A stretch of 64,000 bases of DNA from assembly GCA_026874595.1 (NCBI GenBank), contig CM049314.1:1513318-1577317 (forward strand), given 5' to 3'. The notes under the pieces were generated by a model. The model was not told where the DNA came from. It did not search any database and saw only the letters and a program-made list of their open reading frames with translations. The position numbers and the translations under genes were made by a program. Shown here in pieces: positions 1-10,489 of this stretch (its first letter is position 1; each line of letters begins with the position of its first letter). The stretch is from Sipunculus nudus (Eukaryota > Annelida > Sipuncula > Golfingiida > Sipunculidae).

Positions 1-434
1 GAGACATGTACTTGAAGGAGTGCCCCATACAATGGCATACGACCATTACACTTCCTGTGGAAAATCTAATAATGTGAATATCTAAATTTGATTTCGCAGT
101 GTAGTGTGATCTTATATGTCACATGGGTGTTGCCAGTAATATTTTCCCGGCAATTATTGATCTACTCAGTTTCCTTTGACGAAACTCGACCACTGCGGCA
201 TTGGCACAAGAACATCCAGAAACACTCAGTCATCCTGTGACGGACTGTTCTTTAGCTTCAAAGTAAGCCACTTCAGGATCTCTATACTATATTACCGTAA
301 GAATATATTACCAAAGTTCTCATAAGTTTTCAGAAGCAGACATCTCAAAAGGCACCGGAGATCAGTTTCTTCCACGAAATATATAGTCGTGACTGATATT
401 AAACAAATGAACCAGTTTTGTGTAGTGCAGCGCC
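1..434 (+). other. 5' flank of fucosyltransferase gene, copy 1
   Basis: No coding region seen. The stretch is matched base for base, as far as I could read, by 10056-10489 upstream of the second fucosyltransferase copy. It should hold the promoter and 5' UTR, but I see no clear TATA box at a convincing distance and no obvious splice acceptor just before the ATG. Confidence 0.5.
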
Positions 435-1424
435 ATGCAGTGTCGTTTCTTTACACCACGTCGGAGAAGGCCATTGTTCTTTATTATTCTATCAATTTCC
501 ATGATAGAGCTACTAATATCACAGCCTCATAGTCAAACACTCGCTGGATATTCTGTACAAATGTGGTCACAGGAACCGGGAGAGATTGAGCTGGAACACG
601 AGCGGCACACCATACCGGGGCCCACGTACATCACAACTGATATAAACAATAGAAAACTTGGAAATGAAATGTTTAACTATGCTGCCCTACTTGGGATCGC
701 GAAAAGAAATAATATGTTCCCCGTGTTTCCAGAAAACTCCAGATTGTACGAAATCTTTAAAACATCTTTACCAACGACGGGAAATTTTTCAGAGTTTGGT
801 CCATATCTACAATATTTCGAGCAACCCAGATGCTACGATCCACATACAGAGCATTTACCAAAAATTAACATAATGCTTCAAGGTTATTTTCAGTCCTGGA
901 AATATTTTGACGATGTATCTGATGAAGTCAGAGAGCACCTTAGTTTCCATGACGACCTAGCGAGTGAAGCTGATGAGTATCTGCGGGCCATAATACCAGC
1001 AAACAGACAGGACCCTTCCATTGTCAGAATTGGAGTTCACGTGCGTCGTGGAGATATGTTGATGATAGAGAAATTTAGAGACGAAGTTCCAGGACCGGGG
1101 TATTTCCTCAGGGGCATGCGATATTTCAGAAAACAGTTCAAGAAAGTTGTGTTTATAGTATGCAGTAATGATATAAAATGGTGCATGGAGTACTTGAAAG
1201 GTCCCGACGTGGTGTTCTCCAAAAGTGGATCGGCCAAAATAGACTTGGCTATTTTGTCTAAGTGCCAGCACACATTAATATCAATTGGCACCTTCGGCTG
1301 GTGGGCAGCGTGGTTCGCTAATGGTACGACAATATATTATAATTTCTTTAAATCAGACAGAACACTTAAATACATGATGCGTCGCAGACCATATTTTAAA
1401 CAAAATTGGATTGCAATGCTCTGA
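435..1424 (+). CDS. Alpha-1,2-fucosyltransferase-like protein (GT11), copy 1
   Basis: A 329-residue single-exon ORF. Residues about 13-28 are a hydrophobic segment after an Arg-rich start (RRRR at 9-12), as in a type II Golgi signal anchor. GT11 hallmarks seen: GNEMFNYAALLG (76-87), GYFQSWKYF (150-158), the GDP-fucose-binding motif HVRRGD (202-207), and DLAILSKCQHT followed by GTFGWWAAW (270-293). Possible N-glycosylation sites are N117 and N296. Family knowledge: GT11 enzymes move fucose from GDP-fucose to the 2-position of galactose on glycans in the Golgi lumen; the acceptor cannot be told from sequence. The length fits the family. The Met at 435 is chosen because it precedes the anchor segment. 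A TA microsatellite starts 17 bp after the stop, and an identical copy lies at 10490. Alternative: another GT11 linkage specificity. Confidence 0.9.
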   Translation: MQCRFFTPRRRRPLFFIILSISMIELLISQPHSQTLAGYSVQMWSQEPGEIELEHERHTIPGPTYITTDINNRKLGNEMFNYAALLGIAKRNNMFPVFPENSRLYEIFKTSLPTTGNFSEFGPYLQYFEQPRCYDPHTEHLPKINIMLQGYFQSWKYFDDVSDEVREHLSFHDDLASEADEYLRAIIPANRQDPSIVRIGVHVRRGDMLMIEKFRDEVPGPGYFLRGMRYFRKQFKKVVFIVCSNDIKWCMEYLKGPDVVFSKSGSAKIDLAILSKCQHTLISIGTFGWWAAWFANGTTIYYNFFKSDRTLKYMMRRRPYFKQNWIAML

Positions 1425-1437
1425 TGTATATACAATG

Positions 1438-1440
<3 letters not shown>

Positions 1441-1489
<49 letters not shown>
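1441..1489. repeat. (TA)n microsatellite downstream of FUT copy 1
   Basis: Pure alternating TA tract right after the fucosyltransferase stop codon. The same tract follows copy 2 at about 11495-11543. Confidence 0.95.
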
Positions 1490-1492
<3 letters not shown>

Positions 1493-1886
1493 TAATTAAT
1501 TCATTTGATAAAGTTGAAACCTCTTGACAGGTACGTGACTACCTTTTTTATAACTGTAGTCAGGGGCAAGTTAGGACTTAACTGTTCTCATATCCCACCC
1601 CCCCCCCCCCCCAACTTCCACCCCTCGTGATACTTTATGTGGATATGGATTATGTATAACCAGTACTGTTGCTCTTATATAGAGAAGATGATATGATCAT
1701 CAGACAGTTAAGTTACCCGCTTTCTACAAATTATAATCAATAATAAGATTGATCTAACGTTCTGTCTTTTTTTAAATAAAAGTACATGTACTTATGAAAA
1801 GAGCAACTCGCGGTTCAACCCGGTTCTCCAGTGTCCACAAGACTGTACTTTTCACATAAGCCTTTGAATAATCACCCTGTAAAATA

Positions 1887-1890
<4 letters not shown>
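1490..1890. other. Spacer between FUT copy 1 and the retroelement
   Basis: No coding potential. It holds a C homopolymer near 1599-1612 and an AATAAA-like hexamer near 1775 that could be a distant polyadenylation signal for the fucosyltransferase. The spacer is repeated at about 11544-11943. Confidence 0.5.

Positions 1891-1976
<86 letters not shown>
1891..1976. repeat. (TA)n microsatellite upstream of PLE copy 1
   Basis: TA tract with one internal TTTA interruption. It lies about 60 bp before the inverted end of the Penelope-like element. Repeated at about 11944-12031. Confidence 0.95.
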
Positions 1977-1979
<3 letters not shown>

Positions 1980-2071
1980 CAGAAAGGGTTTGATTGCCAT
2001 TCCAGGATCAAAGTGCTCGATACATAAAGTAGAGCTGCTATAAGTTCATAAAAATGCATCAATGCATTAAT

Positions 2072-2121
2072 GTTCACTACCCGCAGGTTTCGTGCGCACT
2101 GCGTGGCACTCATCAGGTGAC
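2072..2121 (-). ncRNA. Hammerhead ribozyme motif, 5' inverted end of PLE copy 1
   Basis: Read on the minus strand: stem I GUCAC, core CUGAUGA (2116-2110), a stem II GUGC/GCAC hairpin, GAAA (2091-2088), a very short stem III, then UA before the cleavage site. The closing stem I strand here has one extra base (GUGAAC instead of GUGAC), so this copy carries a bulge that the copy at 12126-12174 lacks. Confidence 0.7.
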
Positions 2122-2183
2122 TGAATGGGGTTGGTTTGTGTTTGTTCATGTATAGGTGCGTGTGCGAGAAGCCCTGGAAAAAA

Positions 2184-3361
2184 AGAAACAACTCGTCATT
2201 TGACGTCACAAACGGCAGTTTTGACGGGGCAGAAATCTGCGAGAACGTAGGACTGTTCATACTTCACACGCTCAGTAAAATAATCACCTCAGAAAACATA
2301 GGACTGTACCGGGATGACGGATTAGCCGTACTCAAAGGAATGACGGGACGAGCAGCAGACAAACTCAGAACAAAAAATAACTTAAAAACTCCAGCTTCTT
2401 GGCATCAAGATCACAGCCGAGTCCAACCTAAACACAGTTAATTTCCTTGACGTGACTTTCGACCTGAAGAACAACTCATATAAGCCGTACAGAAAACCAA
2501 ATGACAACCCTTTATATGTGCATAAATTGTCCAACCATCCACCTCAAATCATCAAGCAAATTCCAGAAGCGATCGGCAAACGTATATCACAGCTCTCCCA
2601 TGACGAAGAATCATTCCATTCCACCGCCCACATCTATAACGACGCGCTAGAAAACTCAGGACACAACGAAAGAATTAGCTACAGCAAACCCCAGCAAAAC
2701 AAACAGAGGAATAAACGGAGAAGAAACATATGGTTCAACCCTCCTTTCTGCAAGAGCGTAAAAACAAACGTCGGAAAAATGTTCCTGCGCCTGATTGACA
2801 AACATTTCCCACCCGGCAGCCCTCTTCACAAACTCTTCAATAGAAACACTATAAACGTCACCTACCGCTGTCTCCCAAACCTGGGCAGGATCATTAGAAA
2901 CCACAACCAAAAAGTCCTACAACAAACATCGAACCCCAAACCCAAGCGAGCTTGCACTGCAGGAATAAAGGAGAACGCCCACTGAACGGCGACCAATAAC
3001 AAGTGTTGTTTACAAAGCTGATATAACTACAAATAACGGGACCGTCTCATACATAGGAAACACAGGAAATACTTTTAAAAGCCGCTATGCGAACCACAAG
3101 AAGTCGTTTAAATACAAGAAGTATGAAACAGAAACAGAACTATCAAAGTATATCTGGAAACTGAAACGCCAAGGCACCTCACACAGTATCACATGGTCTA
3201 TTATAGCTAAGCCAACTACAACAACAATGAATAACAGGTGTAACCTATGCAAACAAGAAAAGCTACAAATCATGACGTACAAAAGAACGCCACTCCTTAA
3301 TAAACGAAGTGAATACCTTAACACTTGCAGGCATCATACAGCAAAAACCAGCCAACCGTAA
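2184..3361 (+). pseudogene. PLE reverse transcriptase / GIY-YIG endonuclease remnant, copy 1
   Basis: Recognised as Penelope-like by [18 protein letters not shown] and [10 protein letters not shown] (the catalytic YRDD of RT motif C, near 2310), then [60 protein letters not shown] and LIDKHFPP (thumb). The last block, from about 2992, reads TSVVYKADITTN, SYIGNTGNTFKSRYANHK and ELSKYIWKL, which is a GIY-YIG nuclease. Reading needs a frame change near 2390 and two more near 2955-2992, so the gene is dead. RT motifs upstream of the palm B region are missing. All three copies share the thumb-nuclease lesions, so they descend from one already broken element. Confidence 0.85.
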
Positions 3362-3413
3362 ATAATCTCGCACACGCACCCATACATGAACAAACACAAA
3401 CCAACCCCATTCA

Positions 3414-3462
3414 GTCACCTGATGAGTGCCACGCAGTGCGCACGAAACCTGCGGGTAGTGAC
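3414..3462 (+). ncRNA. Hammerhead ribozyme motif, 3' end of PLE copy 1
   Basis: Stem I 5' strand GUCAC (3414-3418), core CUGAUGA (3419-3425), stem II GUGC (3426-3429) pairing GCAC (3440-3443), GAAA (3444-3447), a 2-bp stem III (CC/GG) with a UGCG loop, the GUA cleavage triplet (3455-3457), and stem I 3' strand GUGAC (3458-3462). Outer bases CAUU and AAUG can extend stem I past an internal loop. This is the type I hammerhead with minimal stem III that is known from PLEs. All conserved core residues are present, so self-cleavage is plausible. Confidence 0.85.
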
Positions 3463-3489
3463 ATTAATGCATTGATGCATTTTTATGAA

Positions 3490-3523
<34 letters not shown>

Positions 3524-3572
3524 AAACGATGAAGAAGCAAACACTTTAAATTCAGAATATGATTCTAACAAC

Positions 3573-3620
3573 ATTCATCTGAAGATCGAGTCGTATCCCG
3601 TGGAACAGTGTGTAGTGAAT
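3573..3620 (+). ncRNA. Degenerate hammerhead motif, second family, copy 1
   Basis: Aligns base by base with the better motif at 54981-55028 (minus strand): stem I strand AUUCAU, core CUGAAGA, stem II arm, GGAA where GAAA is expected, then UA and GUGAAU. The A-to-G change in the core should kill activity. The similarity continues downstream (AATTTACAGTGTTGTTTG), so this is a decayed retroelement terminal repeat. Confidence 0.55.
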
Positions 3621-4779
3621 TTACAGTGTTGTTTGTCTTCATCGTTATATCGATCTGGCGTTGTCTGAAGGCCATAGAGCACTTTACACCGGAGGGTAAA
3701 TCTACCTTCTATATATATATTTTTTATATACGTTTTTCCCCCTTTTGCAGGTGCTGACAAGTAGTCGGACTTGTGTACAGGTCCTGGAAGCGCGCGCTGT
3801 TGAGTTTCCAGGCCGGGCGGAAGCCGAAGCCCCCTCCGGTTTAGGAGAGTGGCGGGAGTTCCGTTGACTGGCAGCTGGTGAATTCTGCTAAACGACATTT
3901 GCGGAAGGACAATTAAATGTGACATGACATGAAACGAGTTGTATTTGAGAGATTTGCGTGGCAATGAGACGAATGAAGGAGGGAGGAAGGCAATCCAGAA
4001 GGAAGAGGGAATTTTTGACACAGAAATAAATATATTAATTTTCCCTAAAAAATTGTGTGTTGTTTTGAATTTTAAAAATGCTGGCGTGAGGACAGGTGTG
4101 CGCGAGCGTGAAAATGATTGGTGGATTTTTGCGGCCATTATATATTTATGGGTATTAAAATAATTAAAATATAAAATTAATATTTCTGTGTTTTCTTAAG
4201 CGGCGGTCGGGAAAATTTGTTTTTTAGGGGGGGGGGGGGGCTGATAAATTAGAGGTGATAAAAAATTGACATGTCAAAAAGCGCGTCATTTTCAGATATT
4301 TTATAAAAAAAATAGAGCGACATTTTTATTCACTTCCGCCCTGAAAAAGGATGATTGAAATTATGTCTGGTGTCCGTTGTACCACCCTCGGGAGCTGGGT
4401 TGCCTGTATACAAAGCGTATTTTCGGCGGGATGAATTTAATGATATTATATAGTCTATATGTCATGCCGGCAAATTGCCGCACCTATGTGAATAATGTCG
4501 GCGTGTTTGACTTGCCCGAGATATAATTGCGAGATATGCTAAACCTCGGCGTGGTTTATTTATTTGGCCTCAAAAGAAACCAATCCTGGCCGGTATCGTC
4601 GGAGGACGCGCTCTTTCGATTTCCTGGGAAGGATGACCTCGTTTGACTCCAGTAGTGAACCGGGACATATTTTGGGCTCGACTGAAATTTGACAATTTCC
4701 TAAAAAAAAAATTGACACGGACGATCACAACTTAAAATATTTTTATTTTACAAAAGTCTGGCGTCCATTGTACCCTCTT

Positions 4780-5877
4780 CAGCTTCTTGGCATCAAGATC
4801 ACAGCCGAGTCCAACCTAAACACAGTTAATTTCCTTGACGTGACTTTCGACCTGAAGAACAACTCATATAAGCCGTACAGAAAACCAAATGACAACCCTT
4901 TATATGTGCATAAATTGTCCAACCATCCACCTCAAATCATCAAGCAAATTCCAGAAGCGATCGGCAAACGTATATCACAGCTCTCCCATGACGAAGAATC
5001 ATTCCATTCCACCGCCCACATCTATAACGACGCGCTAGAAAACTCAGGACACAACGAAAGAATTAGCTACAGCAAACCCCAGCAAAACAAACAGAGGAAT
5101 AAACGGAGAAGAAACATATGGTTCAACCCTCCTTTCTGCAAGAGCGTAAAAACAAACGTCGGAAAAATGTTCCTGCGCCTGATTGACAAACATTTCCCAC
5201 CCGGCAGCCCTCTTCACAAACTCTTCAATAGAAACACTATAAACGTCACCTACCGCTGTCTCCCAAACCTGGGCAGGATCATTAGAAACCACAACCAAAA
5301 AGTCCTACAACAAACATCGAACCCCAAACCCAAGCGAGCTTGCACTGCAGGAATAAAGGAGAACGCCCACTGAACGGCGACCAATAACAAGTGTTGTTTA
5401 CAAAGCTGATATAACTACAAATAACGGGACCGTCTCATACATAGGAAACACAGGAAATACTTTTAAAAGCCGCTATGCGAACCACAAGAAGTCGTTTAAA
5501 TACAAGAAGTATGAAACAGAAACAGAACTATCAAAGTATATCTGGAAACTGAAACGCCAAGGCACCTCACACAGTATCACATGGTCTATTATAGCTAAGC
5601 CAACTACAACAACAATGAATAACAGGTGTAACCTATGCAAACAAGAAAAGCTACAAATCATGACGTACAAAAGAACGCCACTCCTTAATAAACGAAGTGA
5701 ATACCTTAACACTTGCAGGCATCATACAGCAAAAACCAGCCAACCGTAAATAATCTCGCACACGCACCCATACATGAACAAACACAAACCAACCCCATTC
5801 AGTCACCTGATGAGTGCCACGCAGTGCGCACGAAACCTGCGGGTAGTGACATTAATGCATTGATGCATTTTTATGAA

Positions 5878-5883
<6 letters not shown>
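4780..5883 (+). mobile_element. Penelope-like element, partial copy 2 (within unit B)
   Basis: Contains only the RT thumb, the GIY-YIG remnant and the 3' end. The RT YRDD region and the inverted 5' end are missing because the duplication began at 2392. The frameshifts before the GIY-YIG block are the same as in copy 1. Confidence 0.85.
5802..5850 (+). ncRNA. Hammerhead ribozyme motif, PLE copy 2
   Basis: Identical to the motif at 3414-3462 (offset 2,388): CUGAUGA, GAAA, GUA cleavage triplet and complementary GUCAC/GUGAC stem I. Confidence 0.85.
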
Positions 5884-5911
<28 letters not shown>

Positions 5912-5960
5912 AAACGATGAAGAAGCAAACACTTTAAATTCAGAATATGATTCTAACAAC

Positions 5961-6008
5961 ATTCATCTGAAGATCGAGTCGTATCCCGTGGAACAGTGTG
6001 TAGTGAAT
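5961..6008 (+). ncRNA. Degenerate second-family hammerhead motif, copy 2
   Basis: Tandem copy of 3573-3620, with the same GGAA change in place of GAAA. Confidence 0.5.
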
Positions 6009-7164
6009 TTACAGTGTTGTTTGTCTTCATCGTTATATCGATCTGGCGTTGTCTGAAGGCCATAGAGCACTTTACACCGGAGGGTAAATCTACCTTCTAT
6101 ATATATATTTTTTATATACGTTTTTCCCCCTTTTGCAGGTGCTGACAAGTAGTCGGACTTGTGTACAGGTCCTGGAAGCGCGCGCTGTTGAGTTTCCAGG
6201 CCGGGCGGAAGCCGAAGCCCCCTCCGGTTTAGGAGAGTGGCGGGAGTTCCGTTGACTGGCAGCTGGTGAATTCTGCTAAACGACATTTGCGGAAGGACAA
6301 TTAAATGTGACATGACATGAAACGAGTTGTATTTGAGAGATTTGCGTGGCAATGAGACGAATGAAGGAGGGAGGAAGGCAATCCAGAAGGAAGAGGGAAT
6401 TTTTGACACAGAAATAAATATATTAATTTTCCCTAAAAAATTGTGTGTTGTTTTGAATTTTAAAAATGCTGGCGTGAGGACAGGTGTGCGCGAGCGTGAA
6501 AATGATTGGTGGATTTTTGCGGCCATTATATATTTATGGGTATTAAAATAATTAAAATATAAAATTAATATTTCTGTGTTTTCTTAAGCGGCGGTCGGGA
6601 AAATTTGTTTTTTAGGGGGGGGGGGGGGCTGATAAATTAGAGGTGATAAAAAATTGACATGTCAAAAAGCGCGTCATTTTCAGATATTTTATAAAAAAAA
6701 TAGAGCGACATTTTTATTCACTTCCGCCCTGAAAAAGGATGATTGAAATTATGTCTGGTGTCCGTTGTACCACCCTCGGGAGCTGGGTTGCCTGTATACA
6801 AAGCGTATTTTCGGCGGGATGAATTTAATGATATTATATAGTCTATATGTCATGCCGGCAAATTGCCGCACCTATGTGAATAATGTCGGCGTGTTTGACT
6901 TGCCCGAGATATAATTGCGAGATATGCTAAACCTCGGCGTGGTTTATTTATTTGGCCTCAAAAGAAACCAATCCTGGCCGGTATCGTCGGAGGACGCGCT
7001 CTTTCGATTTCCTGGGAAGGATGACCTCGTTTGACTCCAGTAGTGAACCGGGACATATTTTGGGCTCGACTGAAATTTGACAATTTCCTAAAAAAAAAAT
7101 TGACACGGACGATCACAACTTAAAATATTTTTATTTTACAAAAGTCTGGCGTCCATTGTACCCT

Positions 7165-7603
7165 GCCCGGAAGCCGGGATACCGATGGAAGCCTGAAAGT
7201 TAGGGCAAGTTAGGGCAAACGACAACCCCCCCCCCCCACACCCTTTCTTTAAAATATATTCTTAGTTGCCATACTGACACATCTGGATACTGCATAGGTA
7301 TAATGGTACGATTTATCAACCGAAAACACACAAAAAAATAACAAACAATTCATTGAAAATAAATATTTTATTCAATAAACGGATTCGTGTCTTTATTATT
7401 ATATACTCAAATAATATTCAGAATTTTGCTTTTCATGATAATTGATACAAATATCAACCCACCGGCTGGGATTACCCGCCATATTATTACAATCACAGGC
7501 AACATGAACCGACACCGGCCTTGTCACCCTGCTCCGACCCGCATAGATGCAAAGATTTGGGACCTCAAAGGAGTTTTGTCGAAGAGCGGCTTATTTAACG
7601 CAT
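7165..7603. other. Non-coding spacer
   Basis: No gene or recognisable element. It holds a C homopolymer near 7226-7237 and AT-rich sequence. Short ORFs here have no family features. Confidence 0.5.
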
Positions 7604-8350
7604 GGCAAATCGGCTTTTCTGGGCAGAACATTTCCACAATTTTCACCCGGGGTTTGTACTACAGCTACCCTCTGGCACCCACCAGCTCGCATTGCTAAGC
7701 ACAGGGCCCAACTCCTTCAGCAAAAAGTCTCACACCACTTTGAAATTTAAAAAAAAAGTGCTCAGACTGGATCTGGTGATTTTCAGCCATCTGCTTTTCC
7801 AATAATGCCCACACACTAATGGTTCTGTTGTCGTTCGGTCAGGATTTACACCAATATTCAGGAAAAACAAGCTATTTTACACTGCTCCAACAAATACAGG
7901 ATTTCAACCACCCACAACCTGCTCAACACGTCAACTATCTATTGTATACCTGCTAATTGGCCTTTCTTGGCCCAACATTTCCACACTTTTCAACCCATAC
8001 GCCAGGTGTTTGTACCACAGCAACCCTCTGACTCCCATCAACTCTCATTGCAAAGCACAGGGCCCAAGTGCTTCAGCAAAATGTCTCACACCATTTTGAA
8101 ATTTAAAGAAAGTGCTCAGACTGGAAATTGGTGATTTCAGCCATCTGCTTTTCCACCTGCAATTGTTCTGCTGTCATTCAGTCAGGTTTACACCAATATT
8201 CAGGAAAAACAAGCTATTTTACACTGCTCCAACAAATACCGGATTTCAACCACCAACAACATGATATAAAGGGCCATTATCTAAGGTACACATCAAAATG
8301 GCCTTCCTGGACACAACTTTTCCACACTATTCAACACACACATCTGATTT
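7604..8350. repeat. Degenerate direct repeat of about 350 bp, two copies
   Basis: 7604-7955 and 7959-8270 share a series of phrases in the same order: CACAGGGCCCAA, AGTGCTCAGACTGGA, GCCATCTGCTTTTCCA, TTTACACCAATATTCAGG, and AACAAGCTATTTTACACTGC. A third, weaker start follows at about 8290. Origin unknown. Confidence 0.8.
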
Positions 8351-8444
8351 TTCATCCATAGCACTTTGCTCCGAACCACTTGTAACATATGCTCTGTTAC
8401 AGAGCCTCTGAAACTCTTGTTTCGGGCAGGTGGCCTATTTAACT

Positions 8445-8850
8445 AAGTGCACATAGACAAGTGCTCTTTGACAACTTGTGCACATACACAATTTCTCGTA
8501 AACCACAATTACACATAGATAACTTTCATTGGACAGCAAATTGCACATAGACAATTGCCATAAGACAACACTTGCTCAAAAACAACTGCTCGTAGACAAC
8601 TTGTGCGCATAGACAACTGTTCTTAGACAAAAACTATACATAGACAACTGCTCTTAGACAATTTGTGCACGTAGACAACTTACATTGGACAACAATTGCA
8701 CATAGACAACTGCTCATACACATCAACTGCACATAGACAACTTCCATCGACAACAAGTGCACAAGTTGTGGACATAGACACCTTCCATTAGATAATAAGT
8801 TCACATAGACAACTGTTCTAAGACAACTTGCGCACATAGACAACTGCAAG
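8445..8850. repeat. Degenerate minisatellite built on ACATAGACAACT
   Basis: About 15 irregularly spaced copies of a core like GCACATAGACAACTTGTG or GCTCTTAGACAACT, with spacings of roughly 25-35 bp. No coding reading is sensible. Confidence 0.8.
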
Positions 8851-8879
8851 TACATGCAAAATCCATGCATGTATATCAA

Positions 8880-10055
8880 ATTTACAGGTTCTTAATGAAA
8901 TATATAATGTAATAAATAAATTGAACTTTTGTTTACATTTGATGATAAAAAAAAAGAACTATCACCATCTGCTAACCAATATACTCTTACAATCCCAGCG
9001 GTAACAGTTGCATGATATTTTAACTCTCCGCAAATTGTCCATGAATTCTACGCGAATTCTCCAGCTCTCCGCGTTTTAGACAGACCCATATAGACATTTG
9101 TTTTAAATAATGACATACAAACTGGCATAACATTTTATGGATACCAGTATAATTGTGGGTTACTGGACCATCCAAGCCCACTGGTAGGATAACATGGATT
9201 CCCAATAATATTTGAATGACCGTTTCCTAAGCTGGAACGGGTTCATAAGGTCTCTGTGATTTTTTTATTGCAATTTCCCAGGTATTCGGACTGAAAATGG
9301 CCCAATCCTTCATTCATTCTCCAGCCTCTTCCAGCGTTCCGGGTATAAAAAATAGCCCCCCTCATGCCTATTCCAGCTAGGATTTCTTTCTTTGGGGTCA
9401 AAACAATTCAACTACAGCTTGGGATTACCTGTTCCTCTTAAATATCCATCGCGCCCATGTCAAAATGCACCGTCACATTCACAAACGTGTGGCAGGCGGG
9501 ACAAAAATTGACAGCTCTCCTCCCTAACATCAGAAAAATAAATATAATAAGTTTGCCAAAAGTTTATTGACCAAAATATACAGAAAACCTTAATATAGTG
9601 AAGACAAACGCAGTATGACGTCAGAGCTTCCCGCATTATGAAGCCCTTTTTTAGTTTATATCGTCTCCAATACATCTTATTGGCTTTCACTCAGGCCACA
9701 TGGCAAGTTACGCCTATATTAAAAAGAAGACACATTAACCTGTAAACTTAATTTTTTAAACTTCCTATTATTATAATGCCATAGCGGTGACGTGACGCTA
9801 TGACGTGATTACATGATTGTGACATCCTCGTTTTCTCACGAGCGATAAACCGAAAAGTTGAATTACCCTGCTTATCAACAAGGAATATCTTAGTTAATGT
9901 TGTGGTAGTGTGGGCCACAGGCCAAAGAAAACGTGATTAACTGAACAGGAAACACTCCTCAACCCAGCTGTAAACAGACCAATAATATACACCGGCAGTT
10001 TATCATGTCAAAATATTCAATGCCAGGTGCCGAAAATAAAGAACGAACCTGACCA
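8880..10055. other. Non-coding spacer before FUT copy 2
   Basis: AT-rich. No gene recognised on either strand. It ends at the exact left boundary of the duplicated segment at 10056. Confidence 0.5.
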
Positions 10056-10489
10056 GAGACATGTACTTGAAGGAGTGCCCCATACAATGGCATACGACCA
10101 TTACACTTCCTGTGGAAAATCTAATAATGTGAATATCTAAATTTGATTTCGCAGTGTAGTGTGATCTTATATGTCACATGGGTGTTGCCAGTAATATTTT
10201 CCCGGCAATTATTGATCTACTCAGTTTCCTTTGACGAAACTCGACCACTGCGGCATTGGCACAAGAACATCCAGAAACACTCAGTCATCCTGTGACGGAC
10301 TGTTCTTTAGCTTCAAAGTAAGCCACTTCAGGATCTCTATACTATATTACCGTAAGAATATATTACCAAAGTTCTCATAAGTTTTCAGAAGCAGACATCT
10401 CAAAAGGCACCGGAGATCAGTTTCTTCCACGAAATATATAGTCGTGACTGATATTAAACAAATGAACCAGTTTTGTGTAGTGCAGCGCC

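Larger units (their letters stand above)
2039..3495 (+). mobile_element. Defective Penelope-like retroelement (PLE), copy 1
   Basis: About 1.46 kb, bounded by inverted repeats of about 130 bp (2039-2168 and 3367-3495), each carrying a hammerhead ribozyme motif. Between them lies a 5'-truncated PLE polyprotein: the RT palm with the YRDD box, the RT thumb, then a GIY-YIG endonuclease domain, with frameshifts. The element sits among TA tracts. PLEs are known to carry hammerhead ribozymes in their terminal repeats and often leave 5'-truncated copies with inverted ends. This copy cannot encode an intact protein. Confidence 0.85.
1..3720. repeat. Segmental duplication, left copy
   Basis: Recurs at 10056-13773, with an offset of 10,055 bp that drops to 10,053 through two small indels. 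It carries the fucosyltransferase, TA tracts and the PLE. The left boundary may lie outside the window. Confidence 0.95.
2392..4776. repeat. Unit A of a 2,388-bp tandem duplication
   Basis: The stretch from CAGCTTCTTGGC (2392) to CATTGTACCCT (4776) recurs at 4780-7164 with a constant offset of 2,388 bp. I saw no difference between the units, including a TA tract and a G homopolymer. Past the PLE it holds 1.1 kb of non-coding DNA (3720-4776) in which I recognise nothing. Confidence 0.9.
4780..7164. repeat. Unit B of the 2,388-bp tandem duplication
   Basis: Second unit of the tandem pair, joined to unit A through three extra bases (4777-4779). Its left edge falls inside the PLE reverse transcriptase, so the duplication came after the PLE insertion. 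Confidence 0.9.

Noticed and set aside
3575-4138. 187-codon minus-strand ORF (repeated at 5963-6526)
   Set aside because: No recognised domain, crosses a retroelement end and TA tract, and exists twice only because of the tandem duplication.
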